A DNA stretch of 64,000 bases from Hemerocallis citrina. Taxonomy: Eukaryota > Streptophyta > Magnoliopsida > Asparagales > Asphodelaceae. Made by a program: the position numbers and the translations under genes. The stretch is from NCBI GenBank assembly GCA_017893485.1, contig CM030362.1:185934813-185998812 (forward strand), given 5' to 3'. Numbering within the stretch: the stretch's first letter is position 1; every line of letters begins with the position of its first letter. Shown piece after piece: positions 22,773 to 36,950 of this stretch. Under the pieces are notes generated by a model, which saw only the letters and a list, made by a program, of their open reading frames with translations, did not search any database and had not been told where the DNA came from.

Positions 22773-25700
22773 TGTAACCTCTGTTTTCCATTTTGTGTAT
22801 TTTTGGGTGTATTTTTCTTTTTAGTGTATTTCTCTTCTTGTATCTCTTCTTATACCTTGTATTGGATCTTTATTTTCAATATATTCATTTTACCGTTTTG
22901 GTCATCTTCTATTTTGAGTTCTTGATTCTTTTGTCTGTCTATTATTTCGTTCCATTGATCAGGCCATTATTTTTTTATTTTCATTATTTTTATTCTGTTC
23001 ATGCCTATTTTATTTGTTCAATTTTTTTCTGGGCCATCTCATCTTTGTATCACCCTATTAATTGTCCTTGTGGATTTGTCCTATTTCTTGAACCCATTGT
23101 TTAAACCTATTAATACCCATTATTTAACTCCTACACCTAATGCCCATTTAAATCCACACCCAAATTAAGCAAAACCCATACTAAACCCAATTACCCTGTT
23201 TCCTATATTCACCTAAAACCCATTTCCAAACTCTAACCCGTTAGCACTGCCAACCCAACTCGTTTGCACCCTACACTATTTCCACCGCCTCTCTCTTTCT
23301 AACCCTAACACTTTTATTTCACTTCATATATATACATTGGGAACCCATGCAAAACGCCCATCCAGCCGCCTATACTTCCTCTCTCCTTCGTGCCCTGTGC
23401 TCTCTCTCTCCCTGTTTTCGCTTACCTCCCGAACCCATCTCATCCCCCCTTCGTCTCTCTCCGTCGCCTCGCTCACTGTTCCCCCCTCCCCTCGCGGAGC
23501 AACATCGCGACTGTCCCGATGCTGCTATGCCTCCTCCTCGACTCCAGTCCGTAGCGACTACGGCAGCCACTTCTGGCCACCGTGCTCTCCTCCGACGATA
23601 GCAAGCAACAGCCGCAGCGAGCTTCCCTCGCTGTCGTTCTCCGTTGTCGTAGTCGTTGTCTCGCCGTTCTGCTGTTCTCTTACTGTGCGGGTGTTGATAT
23701 CGTGTGATATCGAATTGTGGTTGGTTGAGTTCTTTGGATCGTGTGCTTGTAGGGTTCGTCCATTTGTTCCTAGAGTGTTGGTTCGTAGTCGTGTTCGTGG
23801 GTTTTGCTCGCTTTTGGAGTTCGTGTGTTCATTCGATTTCGTTACCGGGAATTCATTCCCGTTATTCTCGCTTTTGTGTCGTTTCCGTCGCCGTCTTTCA
23901 GGCAAGTAACTTGTATTCTTTTTTTTGTGTAATACAAGTACTAAATACCGCCTGTAGGGTAGTTGGGTTCTAGAGACAATTTGTGCGTGAATTTCCTTGT
24001 TGATCTTGTCTCTATAGTGATGATTTGACCGTAGTTGCCTCACGACATACATGACATGAAATAACCTAGGATTGACCACTTCTTGTTGCATATATGCGTG
24101 TTATTCATATATTATCTTGTGCTCGTTCGTGTTATTCGTAGTAGAATTGTTGTGGACTTGTGAAATACCCTATTACATGTTGCTTGGACATCTATTATAC
24201 TCTATCTCATATTTGGTGGTGTTTGGATGAGTTCTATGTGAACTAGTGGATTTTGTGCATATGCGATATTTTCAGTTTTGATCAGTATTTTAGACCCTAT
24301 TAGGGTTAGTATTTGAGAATATTTTGTGAACATGATTTTGTAGAGAATTCTGTCTATTTTTCAACCCCTTTGACGGATCTCAGTTTCGATTTTTGGTTTG
24401 TGAGTAATGTCGATTTTACTACAGTTGTGTCCAAAGGTTTCCAGATTTTGTTTTCTATGAATTCTGAAGAGTAATCTATTTTTATTCTGGTATTAAAATT
24501 ATTATTTTGATCTGAAATTTTTTTCAGTACTTCTAGACTTGATTGGGGTTTACCCAGAATTTTCGTGAATTTATTTGATGAGTTTTACATACCATTCTAT
24601 GTTTCCAAACAATTACTATACTAGTAGATTTTTCTTGCTGTATAGTAAAGAACCTGATTTTTTTACCTATTTCCACTTGTTGTTTGAAAAATGTTTCTGA
24701 ATATGAAAGTTAGCCTATTGTATATATTTTATGACCCTTTTGGCGGATTTCGATTTCGATTTAGGGTTTGTGAGATATTGCTGTTTTCGTACTGCAGTGT
24801 TTGAGATTTCAGATTTACAAAACCACTGCTTTTAATGTTTTCTGGTTTTACTTGACTACTCTATTTTTGTTGGAAAATTATGAAACTTGTTTTTCTGTTG
24901 CCATACATATAGGGAAATACCCCAGATTTTTCGTGAATTTATTTATCGAGTTTACATGCTGTTTTCCTGACTTTGAATAAGATCTTCTGATTTCTAGCTG
25001 AACGCATTTTCTGGTTTCAATTAAGTTTTGACTCTTATTTTTGTGAAATACTATATGATTTATATATGTTTGTCGGATTCGGTCGGGAGTTTATTTTTCA
25101 GATTCTTTGACGGATTCAGATTTGCATGTTTGTAGCAACGGGAATCCTTGTTTTAGTGCTGCACTCTTGCTGTCCTGAATTAGAATTCTCGTTGTTCTAA
25201 TCTTTTATGAGTTATCTTTCGCCTGTACATGTTTATCCTATGACCTGAACTTGTTACATGAACATGCCGTGTTATACTTTCTATGTTTTGCACACATACA
25301 TGCTTGTTTGATAATAATAATAAATAACCAAGCCGGGGTTAAGGGAAAGATCTAATAGTGGATAATACAAAAACGTGTACTCGGAAGGGGATTCACAGAT
25401 CCTATGTGATTACTTGATACATAATACTTGACACGTGATTACTTGACACTTGCACGCAAGACACGTGATTACTTGCCACTTGCACAACTTGATACGTGAT
25501 ACATGATACATGATACTTGGAGCTTGGAGCTCGATTACTTGATACATGTTCCTGAGTACACTGCCCTCTATGGTCCACTATGAAATCTGAAGCGAAATTG
25601 TTTGTTTTAGCAACCATGTAGTAAAAAGCGGGATGCATGAAGTGCTACCTAGATAGTAATAACTACAAGACTTGACCATGACACTTGAACATGATATATG

Positions 25701-26433
25701 ATACTTGACACTTGATTACATGATACATGCTACTTGATACTTGATTACATGATACATGCTACTTGATACTTGACTACATGATACTTGATACATGACACTT
25801 GCTACATATTTACATAATACTTTCTACTTGATACTTGGTTACATGATACTTGTTCACTTGACACTTGTTACATGCTACTTACACTTGTTCACCGTGCTAT
25901 GCTAGTTGTTCAGTTTTGGTTATCATATCTATTCCATGCTATGTTATTTGTTTATCTTTTCTCATGTACTTGTATCCTGTACTACAAGCAGCCCGTAACT
26001 TGCATTGACAGGAGTTTGTTTTCTTTTTTCTATTCCTACAATTTATTTAATTGCAGAGCAGGATGATCAGCTGCCAGATGGAGTTGGTGATACGAGATAT
26101 TAGTGCTGGAATTTTGCTGTTATCATTTCTTGTTGCTTGTTTTGAACAATTGTATTTGATACTTGGATTTATTTTGTATTTGGGCAATGTGACCGAGGAT
26201 ATTTGACTTATTCAGAACTGGATTATTTGAGATTAATATATTTTGTTTCAAGTATTCTTGTTGGTATCTTAATTCATATGTGCATGCTTGGTTGATTCTT
26301 TTGCTTTTGACTTTGATTATTCTTGTGAAATGTTGTAAAAATTCCGAACAGCTTATGGATGATGAAAATTATTCGCTGGGCTTAGTCACGTATCTGTTTT
26401 TCGTATTCTCTTTTTGGGAAGCGGGGCGTGACA
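22773..26433 (+). mobile_element. 3.7-kb LTR (5' LTR) of a long-LTR gypsy element
   Basis: Bounded by TGTAACCTCTG and GGGAAGCGGGGCGTGACA and followed 10 bp later by a tRNA-Met type PBS. A TATA-like stretch (tatatatacattggg, 23326) precedes a C/T-rich leader and a splice-like gcaagtaac at 23904, then long AT-rich sequence. The LTR inserted into the Tat 3' LTR. A related minus-oriented LTR lies at 42497-45306, sharing the last 100 bp (cttatggatgatg.a.atcattcg.tggg) and the gattacatgatac-type array. Confidence 0.75.
25410..25880. repeat. Degenerate gatacttgacacttgattacat array
   Basis: About 20 variants of (t)gata(c/t)(a/t)tga, cacttg and ttacatgatac are repeated with 10-22-bp spacing in the LTR. 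The inverse form (aatcatgtaatcaag) forms an array in the related LTR at 43080-43410. Confidence 0.8.
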
Positions 26434-26443
26434 AGGTTTTCAC

Positions 26444-26461
26444 TGGTATCAGAGCACCAGG
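26444..26461 (+). promoter_or_regulatory. PBS, initiator tRNA-Met type
   Basis: tggtatcagagcaccagg lies 10 bp after the LTR. TGGTATCAGAGC is the standard plant retrotransposon site for initiator tRNA-Met. Only about 70 bp of this element's interior remains before another element begins. Confidence 0.8.
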
Positions 26462-26532
26462 TTTACCTAATGTATTAGTTGCCTAATAGATTAGACAAGC
26501 TTGGTTCGAACTGGGATTGGCTCAACATTTCA

Positions 26533-27455
26533 CCAACCATGCATACATAAATAAATTATTATCAACCTTATATTGTTCTTTCTCAAGATGCCGAACGATT
26601 CATCAAGATCCATGAAATAGTCTTCCCTTCCAAGGCTTTGGAAGAGCATGTCGTCCACATATAACTCCATATTCTGGCTGGGATGGCCTTGTTCACTAGC
26701 CTCTGATAGGTGGCTCCTGCGTTCTTCAGTCTGAATGACATAACTCGGTACCAATAGATCCTCTGAGCGATGATAAATTAGGTCTTTGGGAAATCCGGTG
26801 GGAACATTCGGATTTGATTATACTCGAGGAAGGTGTCCATGATGCTTAGGAGTTCATGTACGGATGTAGCATCAATCAAAGCGTCAATGCTTGGAAAAGG
26901 GAAAGGATCCTTTGGGCATGCTTTGTTGAGGTTGGTGAAATCAATGAAGATCCACCACTTTCTGCTTGCCTTCTTTACCATTACGACATTGACCAACCAT
27001 TCTAGGTAATTGACCTCCTAGATGAAGCATGCAGTGAGGAGTTTATCGACCTCCTCCTTCACGGCCTGGTGTCTGTCGGGCGAGGAGTTTCGATGCTTCT
27101 GCTGCACCGGTCTCGAGTCTGGGGTGATGCTCAGTTTGTGCATTATTAGCTCCTCCGGTATGCCCAACATATTCGAGGCTGTCCAGGCAAACAGGTCATG
27201 ATTTTTTCTAATACAATCGACGATCCTTTCCTTGATCCCAGTGGGCAGGATCTTACCGACCTGGAACCTCTTGGTATCATCTCCCTCGGTGAAGGGGACC
27301 TCTTCCAATTCATAAAATGGCTCCGAGCTGACCGAGCTCTTGTCAGAGGGAAGTTCGACCGCATCACCGGGGGGGGTTGGGGGGGGGGGGGGATCCCCCC
27401 ACCATGTCGGTATAGCATGCCCAGGACACTTCTTAACTACCTCTGACAAACCCAA
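26533..27455 (-). pseudogene. Reverse transcriptase N-terminal half, Tat element 2
   Basis: Minus-strand pieces in order: FYELEEVPFTEGDDTKRFQV, DLFAWTASNMLGIPEELIMH (27455-27018), then ANVV-type MVKKASRKWWIFIDFTNLNK with ACPKDPFPFPSIDALIDATS (26996-26778), then MELYVDDMLFQSLGREDYF (26754-26530) with the catalytic YVDD. This is Ty3/gypsy Tat-lineage reverse transcriptase. Stops and frameshifts break it, and it ends at 26533 shortly after motif D. RNase H and integrase are absent. Confidence 0.85.
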
Positions 27456-27633
27456 CCCCGAACTTTGTGGGAAACTTCATTTCCATGTGTTAGGCCGAGG
27501 CCACTGCTTGAAGGGACGAGAGATCGGGGTGTTTCGAAAATGGGGTTATAGGTGACCTTGACATTAACCACCATGAAGTCCATCGGCTCTGTATGAGTGG
27601 AGGGGGACTTCCCCATGGTCGCGCCGAGAGTAA

Positions 27634-28011
27634 TCATTCCTTCGATCTGAACCGGAACCCCACCAGAGAAACCATGAAGGGTGTAACCGATTGGCCTAAG
27701 CCTATTCGGGAGAGTGTTAGTCCCTTGAATGCAGCTAGGAACGGGATATTGATGGAATTGCCATTGTCAATGAGGATGCGATGAACTTCATGGTTCACCA
27801 ATCCAAGACTTATTACCAAGGCATCGCAATAGGGAGTTCGGATGCCTTCAAGGTCTTCGTCTGAGAAAGAGATGGGTAGTCTGGAATTCTTCGAAGGACG
27901 GAAGTTGTGGACTGAGTTAACCTCTTGGACAAATGCCCTCCAGGAGGAGTTGGAGCCCCCCCCCCCCCCTCTCCTCCAAATTGGTCCTCTATGTATGGAG
28001 TGGATGGCCAT
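27634..28011 (-). pseudogene. Aspartic protease, Tat element 2
   Basis: One open frame of about 125 residues: FSDEDLEGIRTPYCDALVIS, HRILIDNGNSINIPFLAAFK, LGQSVTPFMVSLVGFRFRSK. The active loop is DNGNS, close to the DNGSS of element 1 and different from canonical DTGSS. It sits between gag and RT on the minus strand. Confidence 0.8.
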
Positions 28012-28039
28012 CCTCTCGAACTCCTGGGTTTCGGATACT

Positions 28040-29290
28040 TTCTCCGAACACTTATTGAGTTCTCGTGGTAGGGGTGAGGTCCTCTGGTCTTTCCGAGAAA
28101 ACTTGGACAGGTATCCCCTCCTGATGAGGGCTTCGATCTCGTCTCTCAGGGCCCGACAATCATCGGTCTCGTGATCGCAGTCTCGATAAAAAATGGCACC
28201 AAAATCTCTTATCTCTCTTCTTGTCGGGGGTGTTCATCTAAGGGGGGTAATGCATCAACCCCTTATCTTTCACATCCATGAGTTTTGCAAAGACACTTGC
28301 ATTGAACGGGGTGAATTTTTCAAACTGAGTTACCGGAGGGGGATACCTTTGACCTGAGGCATCTCTATGAGTTTCTGGAGGCCTCCATACTATACACCTT
28401 TCTCTTTCCCTTCGGAGGGGACCCCTTTTATCCTCGGGATTTAGGGCCTCCTCGGCCCGGATGTACTTCTCGCTGCGGAAGAGGAGAACGGGGAAATTCG
28501 AGGGAGGTTTCTTGGCTAGGGAGGTCTTCAGGAGGTCGTGTCGGATGTTGTGCCTAAAGGTAGCTGCTGTGACACTGGTTTCGATGGAGAGGATAAACTT
28601 GGTATCCGCTGTGAATCTTTGGACAAAGTCCCGAAGTGACTCCCTGTCTTCCTACTTCAAACCGAGCTGGGAGGCGCTTGTTTTTTCAGCCTTGTGGTTG
28701 ATCACAAAGTAGGTGAGGAATCCCTCCTTGAGCTAGTCAAAGAAGTGAATAGAGCCAGGGCGAGGCGAGAGTTCCACTCTCTTGCAGAACCTTGCAGCGT
28801 GGCGGAGAATGCTCTGCAAAGTAGGGCGTCGAAGGTGTTGTGAATCATCATGAGAGTTTTAAAACTCTCGATGTGATCAGCATTGTCGGACTAGCCATTA
28901 TAGGTGTCGAAAGTCGGGGGCTTGAAGCTTCTCGGAACAGAGGCAACAAGAATGGAATAGGAGATAGGGGTCGGATTAGGAGGTACCCTCTGTTTGGATG
29001 TCTCCCATCCTCACCTATCCGGGCGAGTTGGTCCTTTATTTCCTGAAGACACTTAGGACCACATTTTCGTGTACCTCAGATCGAGTGGACCCGTAAGACT
29101 CCTCATTATTGCTGGGGCAGAAGCGTGGATTGTCCGAACGGTGAACGTTCCTGGGTTCCCTTCGGAAAGCTCGCAGCACCTCATTTCTGAAGTCTTGGAA
29201 CTCGACTCTGGTTATTGGGCCTCCTTCTTCCTGGTCAACCTTTGGGGAACACTGATTCACAGGGGAGAGGCTTCGCGCCTCATTCCTTTT
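28040..29290 (-). pseudogene. Gag of Tat element 2
   Basis: Minus-strand blocks include ITRVEFQDFRNEVLRAF (29210-29160), HIESFKTLMMIHNTFDALLC (about 28890-28830), AEKTSASQLGLK (28705-28660) and RESLRDFVQRFTADTKF. They parallel element 1's SFKTLMMVYNATDALMC and EKTSASLLELKQKEGKLLKD, so the two elements belong to sister families. Many frameshifts. Confidence 0.8.
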
Positions 29291-29616
29291 TCGGGGTGAC
29301 TGTCGCGGCTCCGCTAGCGATTCGAACGGTTCACCTAATTTTGGGAGCGGTCTAGCCAGATGTTAATAAGGTTTCGGAGGTCCGAATCTGCTGGATGCTC
29401 AGCTCTCTGCCCTGGTTGAGCGATAAGCATTACGGGCAAGGACCTATCTCGTTGCAACCCTTGAGTGACCACACTACTGCGAGACAGATGTGGGAGCAGA
29501 GGAGGAGGCTGAGAGTCTGCTTAGCGAATGACTGTCGTCATCCTTTTTGCTTTCAAGGCCATTACTGGAGGAGGCTTTGGACCCCGGTGATGATCAGAAG
29601 GCTGGATCTGTATGGT

Positions 29617-29640
29617 TTCCTATAGACGGTGCCAATCTGA
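29617..29640 (-). promoter_or_regulatory. PBS, Tat element 2
   Basis: On the minus strand, tcagattggcaccgtctata follows the LTR end directly, the counterpart of gattggcgctgtctgtgg in element 1. Confidence 0.65.
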
Positions 29641-30259
29641 TGCTGCATTTTTTGGTATGGGAGCAACAGATGATGGGTTATTGGATTGAAGTGGAAAGCT
29701 CATATCAGAACCATCTATCTGGTGCGGAGGCAAGTCAAGTATTTGATTGGATTTGTTAATCTGGTGGTGGTAGCACTGGTTGCTGGTTGTTGGCCCCCAG
29801 AATACCTACAAAGACTGACTGAACCAGCGGGATGGATCCCGGCGACAGACCCTCCAACGATCAAGTTAGTAACCAAACGTAAAAATTGAGATTATGGGCA
29901 AAATGTTGATTACCTGATAATGGAGGAGGTCAGGCTGTATTTATAGCAAGGAAGGGTGGCAATTATTGGGTAGATTTAATAAATGATTTAGAAGATCCCC
30001 CAAATCAAGGGATATAATCTATTATTATCTTCCTAATTTTGGGGGACTTGATTGTCAGTCATGGTTGACTGGTCAATATCTCTCAACTGGGCTGCAAGAC
30101 ATCCTCCTTTGTGAGATGATTCATGGTAGTGGACCTGTAGGTGGCCCGTGTGCTGGTCACGGGCCTGTAGCTGTTGTTAGATTACTGTATTGACCTTAGG
30201 AGCCTCGAGATTCGTGCAAGACATACGATTCTGAGTAACTGAGTTTTTTACCCATATCA
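29641..30259 (-). mobile_element. 5' LTR of Tat element 2 (619 bp)
   Basis: On the minus strand it starts tgatatgggtaaaaaactc and ends ccaaaaaatgcagca. TATAAATA is at 29945-29938, and the block acttgatcgttggaggg plus gtctgtcgccggga is shared with the element 1 LTR. No second LTR copy is present because the element is truncated at 26533. Confidence 0.8.
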
Positions 30260-30800
30260 ACCATATACTATTTAGACAATTTTGACAATTCCAAAGAAGT
30301 TACTCACAAATAAAATCTAATTATACAATGGCTGAAGAAGTTTATTTACATTTATTCAAGGTGCCTGCACTGATAGTCAATTTCCAAGATTGTAAGTGGT
30401 ACACAAAAAATAGCTGGAGATATAGGCAACAAGATATGATTCCAACGTGGAGTAGGATGTTCAACTATGGATTTAGTAGTTACTATATTAGCATAGCTAA
30501 AGACATGATTAATCACAAACATGAAGATGGTAGTCTTACGTACAACTTCTAAGAACAACAGCAGCGCTAGTGTCGCAAATATTTGGGTACGCTACATGAA
30601 TCATTTTTCTCCATTAGCTTTGTCAAGACCTTGTTCTTTATCAAATTGAATATAATTTAAATTGTAGGATTAACTCGGAATTTCAATTTTTAGGATTTAA
30701 TCGTTATACTCAAAAAATTTATCATTACTTGTACACACCAATTCTAAATAATTTATATCATGTACACACCAATTCCAAATAAGTTACTCAAATAGAATCT
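30260..30800. other. Unassigned; flanking direct repeats of about 40 bp
   Basis: The stretch acaattccaaagaagttact ... aaataaaatctaattata at 30286-30327 reappears as ccaattccaaataagttact ... aatagaatctaactag at 30766-30805. A 74-codon frame between them (30328-30552) has no recognisable domain. Confidence 0.35.
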
Positions 30801-31320
30801 AACTAGTGTTACCCTGTGCAGATTGCACAGCTTAAAATAGTTTTGAGAGACTCATAAAATTATATAAAACTCCCAAAAAATGTGAGAGAATTGGAAGAAA
30901 CTTATGAATTTCATTCATACCGTAATTATTGAAATCTTCATTATTATCTTCACATAAGAAAATAGTTTAGAGAATCACTATCAAACCATTATGTTATACA
31001 ATTGAATATTACTAAAGGTGATGGGGGGGTGTAGGGATGGGGGTGGGTTTGGGAAGAGCCGTGGGATTTTCTGAGGTTGGAAAAGTGATTGGCGGGGGGG
31101 GCGATGGGGGTGGGTTTGGGAAGAGCCGTGAGATTTTGTGAGGTTGGAAAAGTGAGAGGGGAAGAGACTATCTTTGAGGGATTAGGGTTTTTATTTTTGT
31201 TTTTTAATAAATTTCATGTGTAGTGCACGTATTAGTTAAATAGGAATCCCTACTTTATTCTTCTTTCTCTATTGGAGAAAGGGGGTACTCTCTCTCATAT
31301 TAGTATAAGATATAGATATA
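30801..31320. mobile_element. Unclassified small non-autonomous element, possibly Helitron-like
   Basis: Begins ctagtgttaccctgtgcaga and ttgcacag, a motif shared by many plant repeats, and ends near attagtataagatatagata. Inside, a GT/G-rich unit (gggtgggtttgggaagagcc) is duplicated in tandem at about 31040 and 31110. Class uncertain: no decisive 5' TC or 3' hairpin-CTRR can be shown. Confidence 0.3.
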
Positions 31321-31450
31321 ATAGTTAGCCCACAAACCCTAATTAACAAATTCCCAAATTTACAAATTCAACAAACCTTAATTAGACTACAAACCCTAAT
31401 TAACAAATTCACAAATGTACAAATTCAACAAACCCTAATTTTTCCACATT
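31321..31450. repeat. Tandem duplication of about 60 bp
   Basis: acaaaccctaattaacaaat .. caaatttacaaattcaacaa occurs twice (about 31331 and 31391) with minor changes, followed by a third partial start. Confidence 0.7.
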
Positions 31451-31599
31451 CTCAAACCCCAAATACTCCACAATTCCTAATTATTCATCACACAATCCCA
31501 AATAATTTCATTCATAAAACAAAATTTATTAAGAGTTGAAATATTCATACCTACAGTTTGAGAGGGGGGGGGGAGATAATTGAAAAATGGGGAACTGGG

Positions 31600-31798
31600 G
31601 TAATAATTAGTCCCCCCATACCCTTGTGTTTCATTAAAAAAATGCCAGGATATATTATACTACCTTGGCATTTTACCAAAACATCGGGGTCTTTTACATA
31701 TTTTTAATTTTTATATAAAAATAATGGGCCTACCCCGGTGTTTTAATCCAGTGCTATAGTAAAAATGCCAGGGTAGGCCAAACTTTTTTTTGTGTTGT
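31600..31798. mobile_element. End of a CACTA-like element with subterminal repeats
   Basis: Inverted copies of 'taccccggtgtttt' and 'aaaatgccagggtagg' fill the stretch, which finishes ttttttttgtgttgtg at 31798 (minus strand: CACAACACAAAAAAAA, a CACTA-like terminus). PMD coding sequence starts immediately afterwards. Confidence 0.45.
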
Positions 31799-33344
31799 GG
31801 GCTGCTTACGGCTCTTCTTGAGTGATGGTGGCTGGAGACACATACATTCCATCTTCTTGTAGGTGAGATGACTATGACGCTACAAGGTATTGCCATCATT
31901 TCAGGACTTCTGATCAATGAAATGGTTGTGACCGGAAGTATGACATTTGATGGAGAGGAGTTGATCAGAAACTTGCTCAGTGTTGAGGCCAGTGAGATGG
32001 CATTAGTCGGCCAATCAATTTGACTTTCATGGCTAAAGTCAATGTTCTCCACCCCCTTGAACAACAACTCAACCAAATACCAAATCGAGTGCTACACTAA
32101 AGCGTATATGCTTACACTATTTGGTGGAGTTATCTTTTCGAACTCTTTAGGTGACGTCGTGCCACTCATGTATCTGTCATTGCTCGCCGATCTTAGGATG
32201 GTCGGCCGGTATAGTTAGGGTTGTGCGGTATTAGTGTCTTTGTACAAAAGTCTGTGTACAAGGGCGTTGAATGTGGTGCACATGATAGGGCCGATGGTGA
32301 TACTGCATATATAGAGTTGGGAGCGTATACATATTGTTCGACCCTCGAATAAGTAGGTAGTAGCAATGATGGTTGGAAGACACAGAGAATGAGGCGATGT
32401 TTGCTCTGCTTGGTGTGTACTGGACTAGGGGACACGCGTGTAGAGATAACCGACCTGGTGTTTTGAACTACTACAGAGATGAACTTGACCAGCTTTAAGA
32501 TGAGTACATCGTGTGGAAGACGTACACAGACTACAGATTGGACATGCTACCACCGATGTGCACAATAATGAAACAATTGTGGTTAACGAGAGCACCACTC
32601 ATTAACTTTTCTGTAGTAGAGTTTTACTTCCCCAACTGAGTCATTCGACAGTTCGGGCTGTAGTAGAGCTTAAGGAAGTGGGTCGCTTGCGTTGCATAGT
32701 CTGAAGGGAGTGGGTAGCTTGCCAGATCACAACTGGGCAATTTTTCATCAGGTATGGGTTGAAGCATGGAACGGCCGGTGGTTTGATATGATTGTTGAGG
32801 GTATTCATCCTTATGATGGGTCCTTGCACGGTTACCACATGTCTTGGTATCAGAGGGTCACACGACTATATGTTGCTCCTCCATCCACTGTACTAGCAGG
32901 GATCAAGATTCTGGTTTTGAAGAGAGCAGGAACCAGTGCCTCGGCATTCCAGCATTCAACCCATGTATCAACCAAGGGCTTCATCTTCTCGTAAAATCGT
33001 AAGATATAATTTTTGGGGTTTATTTTCTATATTTAATTTCAGCATTTATTCCAATTTGAATCATTATAATTTGTTTTTTAATACGTTCTAATTTGTTACA
33101 GATTGAAAATGCATGGGTTATTGCATGAAAATGTGTTAAGGTCTTGACAAGTAATGTGGTCGACATCATCAAGGAGTTCGCCCACGAGATTCTCAAGCCG
33201 TGCAGGTCGACACTCGAAAAGGTTGGTGAGGGAGCGATGCTTGATGCTATGTTGAAAGCTTCAGTTCTGCCTACGGGTAGACGTAAGTACGTGGTGAGGC
33301 ATCCTGATGGAATAATTTGCAAGCGCCAAAATTGCAACAGGTAG
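31799..33344 (+). pseudogene. Plant mobile domain (PMD/MAIN-like) pseudogene
   Basis: Frames in order: LLTALLE then WWLETHTFHLLVGEMTMTL, VVTGSMTFDGEELIRNLLSV, YMLTLFGGVIFSN, QLWLTRAPLINFSVVEFYFP, NWAIFHQVWVEAWNGRWFDM and YHMSWYQRVTRLYV, matching the order of PF10536 aminotransferase-like plant mobile domain proteins. An apparent intron (33000-33101) precedes a last exon with VVDIIKEFAHEILKPCRSTL. Frequent stops. PMD proteins occur both as host silencing factors (MAIN, MAIL1) and in transposons. The adjoining CACTA-like terminus suggests a transposon passenger or a gene cut by one. Confidence 0.75.
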
Positions 33345-34019
33345 TATAGTTAAAAGAAAAGAGTGTCGAATCCACAAGAACTAATTATTTTATTGAGTAC
33401 TGAAATTCACCATATTATTTACTATTTGGAGAACCGAAGACCCAATTAATTTAAACGGAAAAATTAAACTAAATAAAATGAATGAAATCTAAAATTTTAG
33501 GGTCTATATGTAGCAAAAATAAATCTAGGGCTTTTGATTTCACTTAGCTAATCTCAGGGCTTTTGATTTCACTTAGCTAATCTCACACAATTCATTACTC
33601 TATGAAATTGAAAATTCTACTCTTCCATGTTGTTAACCAAAATCCCCTAATTATTCAATGTCTTCTCTCGAAATTTAATTATTTAAAGATTCATAAAGTT
33701 CTATAGATTTCTTTAAAATCAAATTAATCATGGTAAATTATCTCTAATTTAACTCAAATAATGGTGTTTAATTCTAAACTTCTAAATCACAACCACTCGG
33801 TTCCCCTATGACTCAAGATATCAAACAATAACTAGCTAGAAAATTGTAAGCATTAAGAATATAAATTAAACACACAACCATGGAAAAGTAGAAGAATAAA
33901 TAACAATGAAACTAAAATTGTGTTTTTAAAGCTAGGCTACATCAAAACCTTAGAAAATTAAATTAGTTCATGGCAAAACTAAAATTAACAAACATCGTAT
34001 TGGATTGCATATTGAAAAA
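33345..34019. other. AT-rich non-coding; short tandem repeat
   Basis: gggcttttgatttcacttag ctaatctca is duplicated in tandem at 33528-33586. Otherwise no feature recognised. Confidence 0.4.
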
Positions 34020-34439
34020 TATATAGTAGAAAACCTTGCAATAATAATGGATTATTTGCATGCAGCAAAAATTTCTTGTTGGTGCTACCATCAACAATAA
34101 ATTAATCACAACAAACTCATTCATTGCAAATGTTTTGATATCCGCAAGAGATTCTATTGAATTGCTGCAAGTATTGACAATTACAAGGGAACAATTGTAA
34201 CAAACAATATTCCATTACCAAAGTAGAAATAAAATATTTAATTTTTAAAATAAATTAAGTATAAACATATGCTTTACACAGATAATTTAGCCGGTCAACA
34301 ATTTGATGCTAAAAATTACCCCCACTTCTCAAATATTGAGCGGGCCAAAAAAGAAAAAGAAAAAAAAAAAAAACCAATACCTTTATCTTTCTCGGGGCAA
34401 AAAAAAAACCAAATCCCACAGAATCCCCAATTTCTAATT

Positions 34440-34851
34440 TCATTTTCCCTCTCTCTCTCTCTCTCTATCTCTCAACCCCAAATCGAAACCCTAGCTCCCT
34501 ATGATGCCAACACCCCTCAATTTGGCCTTCTCACCGTCGTTGCTTCCTCTACGTCGTCATCTCCTCAGCATCGCCGTCTTCTCACCATTGCCAAAAAGTT
34601 TCCTTTTATATGTGTAACTTATGGATTTGTCACCACTCGTTCACGCCCCTCTCTCCTCTGAATTCAAATCAAGCAGTGGCGGTAGCGAACTCGACCTGCT
34701 ATCCACCTCCGACGAAGATGATAACGACGACTACCTTAACGAGTCTGAATCCGAACCCATATTCGTGCGGTCGGTCGAGAGGCTGGCAAATGATGACGAC
34801 GACATGGAGGATGACTTCATCCTAATGTTCTTTTATATTTATTTTCATTGA
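34440..34851 (+). pseudogene. Captured 5' gene end: CT-rich leader plus acidic N-terminus
   Basis: A (ct)n-rich leader with aaccctagctccc looks like a plant 5'UTR. The frame from 34621 reads SSGGSELDLLSTSDEDDNDD and then YLNESESEPIFVRSVERLAN and DDDDMEDDF before running into intron-like sequence. I do not recognise the protein. It may be the first exon of the gene that supplied the kinase exons or come from another gene. Confidence 0.35.
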
Positions 34852-34962
34852 CTTCATTATATTGAAGTGGCTTCTGTAACTCGACTTGGCATTCAGGTTT
34901 AGCCTTTTACATTAGTAACTGACTAATTCTATATTAGTATAGAACTCTAGTTCTTAGCTTGT

Positions 34963-35104
34963 TGTTCAATCTATGGTTATAACTTAAATGCCAAATATTG
35001 TAATACATATGAAAATGTCATTAGTATTTACTTTGTTCAATTTATGGTTATAACTTAGATGCCAAATGTTGTAATACATATGAAAATGTCATTAGTATTT
35101 ACTA
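34963..35104. repeat. 71-bp tandem duplication
   Basis: Two units starting tgttcaat(c/t)tatggttataa at 34963 and 35034, differing at about three positions; non-coding, inside the proposed captured intron. Confidence 0.85.
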
Positions 35105-35154
35105 GTTGGGGCTTGTATCTCTTTTACCATCATCATGAATGTTCGTTCTTTCAG

Positions 35155-36950
<1,796 letters not shown>

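Noticed and set aside
23337..23909. 190-codon open frame rich in S, R and P
   Set aside because: It lies in the C/T-rich transcribed leader of the 22773-26433 LTR and has no domain; the composition explains the open frame.
25410..25880. CRISPR-like or satellite array
   Set aside because: Short irregular units without unique spacers, inside an LTR of a eukaryotic element.
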